Positions 8,156 to 17,460 are shown, counted from the stretch's first letter. The stretch is DNA of 27,962 nt from Bacteroidota bacterium (GCA_003448835.1 DLXM01000316.1:1-27962); one strand, 5' to 3'. Numbers and translations: made by a program. The notes: generated by a model not told the origin, from the sequence alone.

Positions 8156-10240
8156 TTAGAGATTATAGAATCGACGGTAATCTTCGATATCAGCTTCGTC
8201 TTTGAGTCTTTCTAACCAAACTTCTTGAAAAGATTGAGTTTTGGTTTGAGCTAGACGCTGACGGGTTTGCTGACGATATGCTTCTGTAATTCGTGAAGCA
8301 TCAGCTTCAATTTTTTCGGTTACAACTATTACAAATGCAGCATTATCACCTTCGATTACTGTTGAAACAGCATCTGTTGGAAATCCAAACGCAGCACCAA
8401 CTAAAGCCGGCTCGCGACCTGATCCCGGTACAGAGTTAGTCGACATCCTGATGTTTGAAGCAACTTGAACTTGTTTACCATCTGCACTAGCAAGTGCTTC
8501 AAGTGATGTATTACCAGCTAAGAGTGTTTTAGTTTTATCAACGGTAATTTGTCGGCGTTTTTGACTACGAAGTGTGTTTTCAATTTGTGCACTGACTTCT
8601 GCAAGTGGTCTTGGACCTTTTTTAAGTACTTCAGTTACACGAACAACTAAAATTTTATCATCCAACTCAACTGGCTCTAATAGTGTATTTGCTGAAGTCA
8701 CTTTTTTAAGTTCATTCATAAGAACACGACTTTGTCCAACGCCGGTGATAAATGGTACATCTTTAGTAGCAAACCCTGTCTGAAGTGAGAGTGAACGGCG
8801 TTCAGCTTCTTCTACAAATCCATCTAAATCAGCAAATTCACGGAAGTCTACTGCTTCGTCTAATTGTCGTCTGATGGTATCGCCACCGTCAGCTTCAATT
8901 CGACGAGTAAACTGTGCAAGGCGAACTTCAGTGTTTGAACGATCTACTATCTGATAAATCAAATAACTGTTATTGGATTCGATTGGAGCAGTTACCGTGT
9001 TCACACGAGCATTAAATACTGTGTTTCGTGCAGCTTCTGGAAGGTCTTCACGGGTGACATATCCTAGTTCACCACCGCGTTGAGCTGTTGCATCAAATGA
9101 ATTAATTGCTGCGATTTCAGAAAAAGAATCGCCGTTGTTAACCCGACTTACAATATCGCGTGCAAGTGCAAGGGTTTCTTCTTTATTAGCTTCATTGAAG
9201 TTTAAACGAATTTGGCGAACACGTGTATATGTTGTTGAACCTCTTCGTGATTCTATCAACTTAGCAACTGAAACAAGACCTTCGTGTTCAACCGGTTGTG
9301 TTACTTCACCAACACCGAGTTGTAACACATCAGCTAAATACCAGTTAACTTCAGATGGATTCAACCAACCACCAAAATATGGTGCGTCAGAAAATGCTGA
9401 AGCAATAAAAATTGAGTCATTCTCGGCTGTAGCCAATTCACCGGCAATTTCACGAACTTCGTCATAAATTCGGCTTGAATCTGCGGTTGTTGGTAATTTT
9501 GAGAACTCAACAAATTCAAATCTCCAGGAATCATCCTGCTCAAATTTATCACGGTTAGAACGATAGTAACTATTAATCTCTGATTCAGTTACTGTAAGTT
9601 CCGCTTCATCTACCGCTGAATATGGAAAACGGACATAATTAAATGTAACTAGCGAATTTTCACGCATAAATTCTTGCTCAATTTCACTGTCACTTACACG
9701 AAGTGATGATTCTATGTAAGCATTGAGTTTTTCACGTGATCGTTGATCGCGAAGCTGAGATTCAATGTTAATCCATATTGGAGTGTTCTCAGGAGCTTCA
9801 ATTGCAGCCTGTAAAGCAAGTCTGTCAACTGTTCCATCTTCTCTTGTGAAGAACTGAGCTACCATCGGATGTGGATTTACACCGGTTATCAATTCTACCA
9901 ACTCGTCATCAGTTACCTGAATTCCAAGTTTTTCCATTTCAGAATCAATGATACGCTCTAGGATCAACTCATCCCACGCCATTTCTTCATAGTATGCTCG
10001 CATTTCAAGCGTTGGCGCCTGACCAGTTTGTTCCTGGTAGCGTTGGGTATACATATTTGTTCGAGCATTATACTCTTCTGCAGTGATCGGCTGACCATTT
10101 ACTTCAGCCAATGAACGTGGACCTAACATTACGGCATCAATAGCGCCTGTATCAGCAAGTCCCCAGAGGAGTCCAAATGCGAGAATCAGTATCCAAAAGA
10201 TAATCTTTGTACTGTTTCTCAGTCTATCCATCAAACCCAT
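8156..10240 (-). CDS. ppiD: Membrane-anchored peptidylprolyl isomerase, PpiD/SurA-like
   Basis: The 694-residue protein has a short cytoplasmic start, one transmembrane helix at about 13-30, and a large periplasmic part. The segment at about 43-200 resembles the SurA/PpiD N-terminal chaperone domain, beginning with AEVNGQPITAEEYNAR. One parvulin-type PPIase domain lies at about 337-434, with VRQIRLNF and the family's GGELGYVTREDLPEA stretch. A divergent, possibly second parvulin-like region precedes it and a long C-terminal helical region follows. Family members assist folding of outer membrane and secreted proteins after Sec export. It is probably monocistronic, with a terminator downstream and 162 bases separating it from mlaD upstream. 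The PpiD name reflects the architecture, not proven orthology. Confidence 0.85.
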   Translation of the reverse strand: MGLMDRLRNSTKIIFWILILAFGLLWGLADTGAIDAVMLGPRSLAEVNGQPITAEEYNARTNMYTQRYQEQTGQAPTLEMRAYYEEMAWDELILERIIDSEMEKLGIQVTDDELVELITGVNPHPMVAQFFTREDGTVDRLALQAAIEAPENTPIWINIESQLRDQRSREKLNAYIESSLRVSDSEIEQEFMRENSLVTFNYVRFPYSAVDEAELTVTESEINSYYRSNRDKFEQDDSWRFEFVEFSKLPTTADSSRIYDEVREIAGELATAENDSIFIASAFSDAPYFGGWLNPSEVNWYLADVLQLGVGEVTQPVEHEGLVSVAKLIESRRGSTTYTRVRQIRLNFNEANKEETLALARDIVSRVNNGDSFSEIAAINSFDATAQRGGELGYVTREDLPEAARNTVFNARVNTVTAPIESNNSYLIYQIVDRSNTEVRLAQFTRRIEADGGDTIRRQLDEAVDFREFADLDGFVEEAERRSLSLQTGFATKDVPFITGVGQSRVLMNELKKVTSANTLLEPVELDDKILVVRVTEVLKKGPRPLAEVSAQIENTLRSQKRRQITVDKTKTLLAGNTSLEALASADGKQVQVASNIRMSTNSVPGSGREPALVGAAFGFPTDAVSTVIEGDNAAFVIVVTEKIEADASRITEAYRQQTRQRLAQTKTQSFQEVWLERLKDEADIEDYRRFYNL

Positions 10241-10402
10241 TGAAAATTCCTATAAATTGATTCATGTTTACACAGAAAATATTCTGCGCATAATTAGAGA
10301 TTTAGCCTTGTAATATACGACGCAATTAGACCAAACTCAAAAGAATGGACTCTTTGGACATTACATTGAGCAAAAAATGCTATTCAAAGAAAAAAATTCA
10401 TT

Positions 10403-11332
10403 TTAAAACAATCGAATTAATCGTAAATGTCTTAAAAAGTGCTTTGGATCATCATTCAATTGCTCCATAAATAGATTCATATTTACGGTCAATGAATCCA
10501 GATTTCGATAAAGATTCGGATCGTTCACCATGAGTCCCAATGAGCCTTCGCCTTCGTTGATTTTTCGCATTATCTGTGATAAATCACCGGTGATTGAATT
10601 CAGATTTTTTGCAATGACATCAAGTTCGGTACTCGTTGCTTCCAGATTGGCGATCATTGATTTAATATTTCCTTCTTCGTCAGCCGTTAATCCTTCCAGA
10701 TTATCCATCGACTTTCTCAAACTCTCAATACTTTGTTTTAAATCATCATTTGTTTCTTTCAACAAAGCATCAATTTGTCCGGTTGCCGAATTCATGTTAC
10801 CAAGAGTTTGGTTGATATTCTCTTTACCACCCTCCTGCATAATTGACTGCAATTCAGTTAACAATAAATTGATTCGATCGGAAGATTCAGTTACGTTTTC
10901 GGTAAGCTGACTTCCCTGAGCTGCCAATTCACCCATAAACCCAATCTCGTACACTCCCTCAATTTCACCTTCATGCTCAATCAATACGGTGCTTTTACCT
11001 CTTTCAATTTCAATTCCTTTGGAGCCCAGTAAATCGATCGAACGCACATAAGCGATTGAACCCTCAGGTAATCCATCATTTAAATTGATATTTAAGGTAA
11101 CTTTTACACTATCAGATACCAGTAATGTAAGTGATTGAACAGATCCTATTTTGATTCCTCGTAGGGTAACAGGTGTACCAACCGACAAACCGTCAGCTCG
11201 ATCATAATTCGCGTAAATTACAGTTCCCTGTCTGAATACAGGCATGTCTTTCATTACCCGGAATCCAATAAATCCGATGAAGACAGCTATAACAACTGTT
11301 AAGCCAATTTTTAATTCGTTATTTACTTTCAA
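10403..11332 (-). CDS. mlaD: MlaD-family (MCE domain) lipid transport protein
   Basis: This 309-residue protein has an N-terminal membrane anchor at about 9-27 and one MCE domain at about 36-112, beginning with YANYDRADGLSVGTPVTLRGIK, the usual lipid-channel signature. A long helical region follows with heptad-like patterns and repeated NL/LE/SI motifs, as in MCE proteins that extend into the periplasm. It is the substrate-binding part of an Mla-type ABC transporter that moves phospholipids between the inner and outer membranes. The gene is last in the mlaE-mlaF-mlaD operon, 14 bases after mlaF. No mlaC or mlaB gene is adjacent, which is common outside Proteobacteria. Confidence 0.9.
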   Translation of the reverse strand: MKVNNELKIGLTVVIAVFIGFIGFRVMKDMPVFRQGTVIYANYDRADGLSVGTPVTLRGIKIGSVQSLTLLVSDSVKVTLNINLNDGLPEGSIAYVRSIDLLGSKGIEIERGKSTVLIEHEGEIEGVYEIGFMGELAAQGSQLTENVTESSDRINLLLTELQSIMQEGGKENINQTLGNMNSATGQIDALLKETNDDLKQSIESLRKSMDNLEGLTADEEGNIKSMIANLEATSTELDVIAKNLNSITGDLSQIMRKINEGEGSLGLMVNDPNLYRNLDSLTVNMNLFMEQLNDDPKHFLRHLRLIRLF

Positions 11333-11346
11333 TGTCTACTCCATTT

Positions 11347-12081
11347 TTAAATCTGATACTCACTTGCACGGGTAAATTCAATCAATCTCGAATCGTCCGA
11401 CTTTTTAAGCTCATCAATGGTCCCGTACCAACGCAGTTGTTGACCATCTATAAATGCTGCTTTTTCGGCTACATCCAGGACACTATGCATGTCGTGGGAT
11501 ATTACTACCGATGTTATCGATAAGTTCTTAGTCATGTGAACGATCAACTCGTTAATTTCATTTGAAGTTTCGGGATCTAGTCCTGATGTCGGTTCATCAT
11601 ATAACAGATATTTCGGCTGCAAGACAATTGCCCGGGCCAATCCAACCCTTTTTCTCATCCCACCGGACAAATCCGCTGTAGATTTATCCCCGATATCGGC
11701 CAGGTTTACCATGTCGAGACATTCCAGTACCCTGGTATTAATTTCCGATTCAGTCATTTTAGTAAAATAACGAAGTGGGAAGGCGACATTTTCGTGAGCA
11801 GATATTGAATCAAATAAGGCTGCTCCCTGAAACAACACCCCAAACTTTTGTCTGACTAATCTCAAGTCCACATATGAAAGTTCAAATATGTTCTTACCAT
11901 CAATTAAAACCTTGCCGGAATCCGGGTACATTAATGCGTTCAAATGCTTTATCAATACCGATTTACCTGAACCGGATTTGCCGATTACAGCCAACGTTTC
12001 TCCCTCGTGAATGGTCAGATTCACGTTCTCCCAAATGAGATTTTTACCGAAACTCTTGGTCAGGTTAATTACTTCAATCAT
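11347..12081 (-). CDS. mlaF: MlaF-family ABC transporter ATPase
   Basis: This is the nucleotide-binding subunit of the Mla-type lipid transporter. From the chosen start (MIEVINLTKSF) the protein has 244 residues, with Walker A GKSGSGKS at 34-41, Q-loop Gln85, signature LSGGM at 138-142 and Walker B LLYDEP at 159-164, all intact. The open frame runs 45 bases further upstream (to 12126), but those residues (YLYPVFYWPPYFYN) do not resemble the family and overlap the end of mlaE. The chosen ATG lies one base after the mlaE stop codon, implying translational coupling. Confidence 0.94.
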   Translation of the reverse strand: MIEVINLTKSFGKNLIWENVNLTIHEGETLAVIGKSGSGKSVLIKHLNALMYPDSGKVLIDGKNIFELSYVDLRLVRQKFGVLFQGAALFDSISAHENVAFPLRYFTKMTESEINTRVLECLDMVNLADIGDKSTADLSGGMRKRVGLARAIVLQPKYLLYDEPTSGLDPETSNEINELIVHMTKNLSITSVVISHDMHSVLDVAEKAAFIDGQQLRWYGTIDELKKSDDSRLIEFTRASEYQI

Positions 12082-12082
12082 A

Positions 12083-12820
12083 TTATAAAAGTATGGCGGC
12101 CAGTAAAAAACTGGATACAAGTACATAAATACAACTCAAAACGGTTGCTTGGGTCGTTGCATTACCAACTCCCTCAGCACCACCGGCGGCATAATATCCT
12201 TTATAACACGAGATGGAAGTGATAACAAATCCGAATACAAATGATTTAATCATGCCAAAAGCCACATCCCACGGGAAAAAGAATAACCTGGCACCTTCCA
12301 TAAATTCAAAAACGGTAACCGAATTTGTCATGATTCCGGCCATAATGCCTCCAAAAATACCAAAAACAACCGCCGCCATATAGACTATGGGAAACATTAC
12401 TATTCCAGCAAGTAAACGTGGCATTACCAAAAAAGTCACAGAATTAAATCCCATCGATTCAAGTGCATCAATTTGTTCACTCACTCGCATCGTACCAAGT
12501 TCTGTCGCAATTCGGGCACCAACCCGCCCGGCTAAAACAAGGCCACTTATTACTGCAGCCAACTCAATGATCATCGACTGAGAAGTAATTGCACCAATGG
12601 TAGATTTTGGAATTAATGCCGAGGTAAACTGGTATGAAGTCTGAATCGTAAGTACAGCACCGGTAAAAAATCCTGCAAGCGAGACAATCCCAAGAGAGTC
12701 GTAACCCGTCTTAACCATTTCAGCAAAAAGATTTTTGCGATAGGTTTTAAACTCCGTCATTGATCGAATAGCTTCGTAAAGCAATCGGCTGTAATTACCT
12801 ATTTCTAAGAATAATTGCAT
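12083..12820 (-). CDS. mlaE: MlaE-family ABC transporter permease
   Basis: The 245-residue protein is a MlaE/TTG2B permease, the membrane core that forms the inner membrane part of the lipid transporter. It shows the family's amphipathic N terminus, followed by hydrophobic helices and the conserved stretches GAVLTIQTSYQF, VLAGRVGARIATELGTM and EQIDALESMGFN, which are strong MlaE signatures. It is the first gene of mlaE-mlaF-mlaD. The start lies 114 bases from the divergent porQ-like gene, so both promoters must share that gap. Confidence 0.95.
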   Translation of the reverse strand: MQLFLEIGNYSRLLYEAIRSMTEFKTYRKNLFAEMVKTGYDSLGIVSLAGFFTGAVLTIQTSYQFTSALIPKSTIGAITSQSMIIELAAVISGLVLAGRVGARIATELGTMRVSEQIDALESMGFNSVTFLVMPRLLAGIVMFPIVYMAAVVFGIFGGIMAGIMTNSVTVFEFMEGARLFFFPWDVAFGMIKSFVFGFVITSISCYKGYYAAGGAEGVGNATTQATVLSCIYVLVSSFLLAAILL

Positions 12821-12889
12821 GATTTTCGGAAAAGTTAATCTGGGAATCGAGTACTCAAGTATGAATTTTTCGTAAGGTAAATTTCCCTA

Positions 12890-12897
12890 TATTTTTG
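12890..12897 (+). promoter_or_regulatory. Possible Bacteroidota-type -7 promoter element of the porQ-like gene
   Basis: TATTTTTG matches the TAnnTTTG element described for Bacteroidota housekeeping promoters and lies about 38 bases before the gene. No clear TTG element is found at the matching upstream distance, so this is weak. Confidence 0.25.
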
Positions 12898-12934
12898 ATA
12901 TTAAATTTACCTCTATTCTGATGACAATCCTAAC

Positions 12935-13918
12935 TTGCTCGTGGTGAAAAACACGTTTCTAGCTATTTTTATTGTGCTTCTAGGCATCTCAGATGTCCAA
13001 TCGCAGTATGGTTCAAAATCGACATATCGGTTTTTGAATATTCCTGTTTCGCCCCAGGCCACTTCGTTGGGGGGTGTTCCTGTATCCCTGATGGATGCAG
13101 ACCCTGCTCAAATGCACTTAAACCCTGCTTTTTTGGATTCTACTGCAAATGGCCGTCTATCTGTATCATATGCCCGTTTCTTATCTGATGCCAATATTGG
13201 TTTTATAAGTGGTGCTTACGAATTAACAGGGATTGGTACTCTGGGCGCCGGACTTCGATTTGTCAACTACGGTACACTTGATCGAATCGATGAATATGGT
13301 ATCGATCGGGGGACATTTAATGCCTCAGATGTCGCATTTAAAGTCGCTCTATCACGACGTTTTGAAGATTTATTTCAATTTGGAATCGCTGCCGACCTCA
13401 TCTATAGTTCATATGACGGGTATTCATCAACCGGGGTAGCGTTTTCAGGTGGTGTGATTTACAAAGCTCACGAAGATATGATCGTTGGGTTGTCCTTCAT
13501 AAACCTGGGCCGTCAATTATCATCATACAATGGTGTTCAAGAAAATTTACCTTTTGATTTGAGGCTTGGTGTAACCAGAAAACTACTTTATTTACCGCTT
13601 AGATTAACTTTTACGGCTCATAATCTACATGATTGGAATATGAAAACTCCAAATGATGATTCTGATCCGGCATTTTTTTCAAATTTGGCCCGACATCTGG
13701 CCATCGGTGGCGAGTTTTTGTTTTCAGAAAGCTTTAAACTACGCCTAGGTTATAATCATTTTCAGCATGAAGAGCTCAAAACAGGTCAACGACTCGATTT
13801 GGTGGGATTTGGGATTGGTGTTGCTATTAAATATAAAGGTATCGGCATAGAGTTCGGCCGAAACTCATACAGTGATATGGGTAGTTTGTTTCAGTTAGGG
13901 ATTAATACTAGAATTTGA
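12935..13918 (+). CDS. porQ: PorQ-like type IX secretion system outer membrane protein (PorV/PorQ family)
   Basis: The protein has up to 327 residues and begins with a signal peptide (hydrophobic core LAIFIVLLGI, likely cleavage after VQSQ). The mature start YRFLNIPVSPQATSLGG and the MDADPAQMHLNPA stretch are typical of PorQ/PorV-type outer membrane beta barrels. Alternating hydrophobic and polar strands continue to the C terminus. In species with a type IX secretion system, PorQ works with PorU, PorV and PorZ in attaching secreted proteins to the cell surface. The listed start is TTG; GTG codons at 12941 and 12944 are equally good and keep the signal peptide. No other T9SS gene is in the window. 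aroC follows after 15 bases. Confidence 0.78.
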   Translation: MLVVKNTFLAIFIVLLGISDVQSQYGSKSTYRFLNIPVSPQATSLGGVPVSLMDADPAQMHLNPAFLDSTANGRLSVSYARFLSDANIGFISGAYELTGIGTLGAGLRFVNYGTLDRIDEYGIDRGTFNASDVAFKVALSRRFEDLFQFGIAADLIYSSYDGYSSTGVAFSGGVIYKAHEDMIVGLSFINLGRQLSSYNGVQENLPFDLRLGVTRKLLYLPLRLTFTAHNLHDWNMKTPNDDSDPAFFSNLARHLAIGGEFLFSESFKLRLGYNHFQHEELKTGQRLDLVGFGIGVAIKYKGIGIEFGRNSYSDMGSLFQLGINTRI

Positions 13919-13933
13919 CAAAGTAAGGTTATT

Positions 13934-15115
13934 ATGATTCGATATTTAACTTCAGGTGAATCTCATGGACCGGAATTAACCGGGATTATTGAAGGAATAC
14001 CTGCAGGAGTGCCGGTTTCAGTGGATGACATTTCATTACAACTCGCACGACGTCAGGAAGGGTACGGACGCGGCGGAAGGATGGCATTCGAAAAGGATGT
14101 CCCCAAGATTCATTCCGGGATTCGCTTTGGATTGACCTCCGGCGGTCCAATTGCAATGTCGCTTGAGAATAGAGCATACATCAAAGATGAGGCAAACTGG
14201 CCGGTCGTAATGTCAATCGATGGCGATGGTAGCGATATTGAAAAAATTACCGTACCACGTCCAGGGCATGCCGACCTTGTTGGTACACAAAAGTATAGGT
14301 TTGATGACATCAGACCAGTTATAGAACGATCCAGCGCAAGAGAAACCGGGATGAGAGTTGCATGCGGTGCAATTGCCCGAAACTTACTCAAAGCCGTAGG
14401 AATTGAAATAGGCGGACATGTTCTCCGTGTTGGTTCAGTTGGGTATGACAACTGGAACGACATCCGGGCAATCGTCGACCCACTATCAAAATCCGGCGCA
14501 GAAAATGTGTTTAAAAATGCGGATGAATCCGAAGTACGTTGTTTAGATCCCAAACTATCTGCAGCAATGGTTGATGAAATTAAAAAACGTCGCAAAGAAG
14601 GAAATTCTCTGGGTGGAGTTTATGAAATTATCATCACCGGGGTTCCGGCCGGGCTTGGAAGTTATGTGCATTGGGACAGAAAACTCGATGGACAATTAGC
14701 CCACGTTATCATGGGCACTCAGGCCATGAAAGGTGTTGAAATTGGTCTGGGATTTGAATCCGGTGGACTACCGGGATCTGAAGTCCATGATGAGATTATT
14801 TATCGGGATGAGAATTTTCAGCGCAAAACTAATCGCGCAGGGGGCATCGAAGGTGGGATGAGTAATGGAATGCCAATTATCATTCGTGGTGTGATGAAAC
14901 CAATTCCGACTATGTTGCATCCAATAGATACTGTCGATATCAATACGAAAGAAGTAGTCGACACAAGGTATGAACGATCAGATGTATGCGCATTACCCCG
15001 TGCAGTTGTTGTAATTGAAAATGTAATCGCTCCGGTTATAGCAAATGCATTTCTGGAAAAATTTGGTGGTGATTCACTCGATGAAATTCTGGAACGCTAT
15101 AATCCAGCATCATAA
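13934..15115 (+). CDS. aroC: Chorismate synthase
   Basis: AroC converts 5-enolpyruvylshikimate 3-phosphate to chorismate using reduced FMN, the last step of the shikimate pathway. The 393 residues show the family signatures: GESHGPELTGIIEG near the N terminus, GRGGRMAFEKD, HADLVGTQKY, ERSSARETGMRVACGAI in the centre, and RYERSDVCALPRAVVV near the C terminus. Length is normal. It follows the porQ-like gene by 15 bases and may share its transcript; AAGG about seven bases before the ATG is a modest ribosome binding site. No other shikimate gene is nearby. Confidence 0.97.
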   Translation: MIRYLTSGESHGPELTGIIEGIPAGVPVSVDDISLQLARRQEGYGRGGRMAFEKDVPKIHSGIRFGLTSGGPIAMSLENRAYIKDEANWPVVMSIDGDGSDIEKITVPRPGHADLVGTQKYRFDDIRPVIERSSARETGMRVACGAIARNLLKAVGIEIGGHVLRVGSVGYDNWNDIRAIVDPLSKSGAENVFKNADESEVRCLDPKLSAAMVDEIKKRRKEGNSLGGVYEIIITGVPAGLGSYVHWDRKLDGQLAHVIMGTQAMKGVEIGLGFESGGLPGSEVHDEIIYRDENFQRKTNRAGGIEGGMSNGMPIIIRGVMKPIPTMLHPIDTVDINTKEVVDTRYERSDVCALPRAVVVIENVIAPVIANAFLEKFGGDSLDEILERYNPAS

Positions 15116-15153
15116 AGTAAACTTACATTCGTTTAATTCTATGATGGTTTACC

Positions 15154-15468
15154 ATGAATAATACGATTCAATTGTTGAAATCATTTTTGGAAATGGATCC
15201 AACCGATAGTTTTACTCAATTTGCTCTGGCAATGGAGTATAATAAAGCGGGTGATGTTCATCAATCGGAAATTACATTCAAAAAACTTGTGGAAGCTGAT
15301 CCGGGTTATGTAGGTACCTACTATCACCTCGGTAAGCTGCTTGAAGTTCTTGGTAAAGTAGACGAAGCCAGAAGTGTTTTTAAGGATGGAATTGTCGTAG
15401 CTGAAAATTCTAACGACCAACATGCTGCATCCGAACTAAAACAGGCTTTACTTGAATTGGATTTTTAA
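15154..15468 (+). CDS. Small TPR-repeat protein
   Basis: The 104-residue protein consists mainly of tetratricopeptide-type helices. Residues about 18-50 (DSFTQFALAMEYNKAGDVHQSEITF) and 51-85 (GYVGTYYHLGKLLEVLGKVDEARSVF) fit the 34-residue TPR pattern, with Gly/Ala/Leu at the packing positions. There is no signal peptide, so it is probably cytoplasmic and mediates protein contacts; the partner is unknown. It lies 38 bases after aroC and 13 bases before the LysM protein, and may be part of the same transcript. Confidence 0.85.
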   Translation: MNNTIQLLKSFLEMDPTDSFTQFALAMEYNKAGDVHQSEITFKKLVEADPGYVGTYYHLGKLLEVLGKVDEARSVFKDGIVVAENSNDQHAASELKQALLELDF

Positions 15469-15481
15469 TGAACTTGCGAAA

Positions 15482-16726
15482 ATGAATTTTAAAAACATTA
15501 CCCGATATTTATTTCCAATTTTAACCGTTCTGATACTTCTCAGCACGCTTGGATTTACAGATGTTCAGGCTCAGAACCGACAGACCCATGTTGTCAAACA
15601 AGGCGAAACACTCTTTAGTATTTCAAAAGTATATGAAGTAACAATTGATCAACTTCGATCCTGGAACAATCTTAGCGGGAATCAGATTAGTATTGGTCAG
15701 CGTTTGATCGTGTCAGCACCGGTAAGTTCAACTCCCCCTGTTGAATCTTCACCACCTACAGAAATTCCGCCAACCCAACAACCAATCAGTCCCGAAAATA
15801 CTGATACCGAATTGATTCGACATCAGGTTCGAACCGGTGAAACACTTTTTAATCTGTCACGACGATATGGAGTAAGCGTTAATGATATCAGGTCGTGGAA
15901 TAATCTGAATTCGAATCTACTTGAAATTGGGCAAGTTTTAAATATTCACACAGACGGACGAAATGTTGTTGAATCAAACCCGATAGCGCAAGATCCGCCT
16001 GAAAATCAAACCTCCAGCGAAACTTCAAATAGCATTACCGGATCGACCAACAGTTCTGCTTATTACGTAGTGAAGTCTGGCGATTCTCTGATTCGAATTG
16101 CAGGGCAATTTGAAATCTCAGTACCTGAACTCAAGGCTTTAAACAGAATGCAAAGTGATCGAATCTCGGTCGGTCAGGTTTTATTGGTTAGACGTCCACA
16201 AGGTCTGCCTTCGGTTGGATCCGGTACTACATCTACAACACCGCAAGGTCAGTTTACCTCTTATGAAGTTCGAAGAAACGAACGACTAAACGATATATTG
16301 AAAAAATTCGAAATGACGGAGTCTGAATTAGCCGCGTTAAACCCGGACATCGATATTCAAAATATTCAACAAGGTTTAACTTTATCGATTTTACTACCAC
16401 CAAACATCACGTACAAAAATCCTTATCGCGTTCAGACTGAAGTTGCGTCCAATCAATCAACTGTCACCGTATCGCGATATAGCGATCTCGACCGTGGACG
16501 CTCCACAACCAATGGTGATCTCTATAATCCAAAATCATATACCGCTTCTCACGATAAACTTCCGCTGGGTTCTATCGTATATATCGAGAATCCCCAATCC
16601 GGCGTCGGTTTGTTTGTGCTAATCAACGACCGATCCATCGAACAGGGGATTAAATTATCACATTCAGCCTTTGAAAAACTTGGTTACAACTTATCAGGTA
16701 ATAATTCAGCATTAATTAAACCGTAA
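15482..16726 (+). CDS. LysM-repeat protein with C-terminal RlpA-like double-psi beta barrel
   Basis: From the ATG at 15482 the protein has 414 residues. An earlier in-frame TTG at 15452 overlaps the TPR gene and is less likely. A signal peptide ends near VQAQ (28-31). Three clear LysM domains, which bind peptidoglycan glycan strands, lie at about 35-77, 114-155 and 195-236, and a fourth, more divergent one at 260-305. They are joined by Ser/Thr/Pro-rich linkers. The C-terminal region (about 329-405) matches the RlpA double-psi beta barrel, with TTNGDLYNP, YTASHDKLPLGS and VLINDRS. RlpA enzymes usually have NGE and NDRG at these places, so the acidic residue is Asp345 rather than Glu. It probably acts on peptidoglycan as a lytic transglycosylase-like or binding protein. 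There is no SPOR domain. Confidence 0.88.
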   Translation: MNFKNITRYLFPILTVLILLSTLGFTDVQAQNRQTHVVKQGETLFSISKVYEVTIDQLRSWNNLSGNQISIGQRLIVSAPVSSTPPVESSPPTEIPPTQQPISPENTDTELIRHQVRTGETLFNLSRRYGVSVNDIRSWNNLNSNLLEIGQVLNIHTDGRNVVESNPIAQDPPENQTSSETSNSITGSTNSSAYYVVKSGDSLIRIAGQFEISVPELKALNRMQSDRISVGQVLLVRRPQGLPSVGSGTTSTTPQGQFTSYEVRRNERLNDILKKFEMTESELAALNPDIDIQNIQQGLTLSILLPPNITYKNPYRVQTEVASNQSTVTVSRYSDLDRGRSTTNGDLYNPKSYTASHDKLPLGSIVYIENPQSGVGLFVLINDRSIEQGIKLSHSAFEKLGYNLSGNNSALIKP

Positions 16727-16731
16727 AAACG

Positions 16732-17460
16732 ATGAGCGCGCTGGGAAGAGCATTAAATCCATACTTTAGTCAGACAAGTAGCCTAACGTACAGCTACTTA
16801 ATTGCATTGCCACTTCTCATCATGTACGAGGTTTTTATCCTGATCAGTCAACCGGAAGCTGGTGGATTTGTCCGCCTGTCAACAGATATTTGGATTAAGT
16901 GGATTTTTGCGGGACTCGGATTTGACACTCTTAAATTTACAGTAGCACTTGCGCTTATACTCGGTCTAATCGTGTTTTTTAAAGAACGCGAGAACCCGGT
17001 AAAAATTCGGGGAAGATTTTTCCTCTACATGATTTTGGAAAGTACCCTCTATGCAATCGTCATTGCGATGCTCATTTCGGGATTTTTAGGACTAATTTTT
17101 AATGCGGATGCAGAGGGTATAACAGGGCTCACAAAATTTCAACAGTTGGCACTTTCTATTGGCGCCGGACTTTATGAAGAACTTATTTTCCGGGTTTTAT
17201 TAGTAAACGGACTCATTATCATATTTGGATGGATGAGTTTTAGTAAAGGATGGAAACACGCCGGTGCAATGATTCTGGCTGCGTTAATTTTCAGTGCGGT
17301 CCATTATTTTGGATCTTACGGCGATCAGTTTACGCTTTCATCCTTCATGTTTCGTTTTCTGTTCGGACTTGCTCTAAATGGATTGCTGATCTTTCGTGGA
17401 TTCGGAATTGCAGCGTGGACCCACAGTATGTACGACGTAATTGTAGTGATCGTAACCTGA
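16732..17460 (+). CDS. CPBP family intramembrane metalloprotease
   Basis: This 242-residue integral membrane protein has about six hydrophobic segments. It carries motif 1 EELIFR (Glu149, Glu150, Arg154), motif 2 SAVHYFGSYGDQF with His191, and a third motif WTHSMYD (His231, Asp235) in which Asp replaces the more usual Asn. These residues form the active site in CPBP/Rce1-type proteases. The substrate is unknown. It starts five bases after the LysM/RlpA-like gene, so the two are probably co-transcribed. Its stop codon abuts the stop codon of the convergent sigma factor gene within TGATCA (17458-17463). Confidence 0.92.
   Translation: MSALGRALNPYFSQTSSLTYSYLIALPLLIMYEVFILISQPEAGGFVRLSTDIWIKWIFAGLGFDTLKFTVALALILGLIVFFKERENPVKIRGRFFLYMILESTLYAIVIAMLISGFLGLIFNADAEGITGLTKFQQLALSIGAGLYEELIFRVLLVNGLIIIFGWMSFSKGWKHAGAMILAALIFSAVHYFGSYGDQFTLSSFMFRFLFGLALNGLLIFRGFGIAAWTHSMYDVIVVIVT

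Noticed and set aside
9135..9467. 110-residue open frame opposite the PpiD-like gene
   Set aside because: It lies fully inside the foldase gene on the other strand, with low-complexity Ser/Arg/Thr content typical of a shadow frame.
12083..12126. N-terminal extension of mlaF to 12126
   Set aside because: The extra 15 residues are Tyr/Pro-rich and unlike the family, and they overlap the end of mlaE. The internal ATG at 12081 matches the conserved start of the ATPase domain.
14110..14595. 161-residue open frame on the minus strand inside aroC
   Set aside because: aroC is well conserved on the other strand, and this frame has no recognisable domain or start signal. It is a shadow of the aroC codons.
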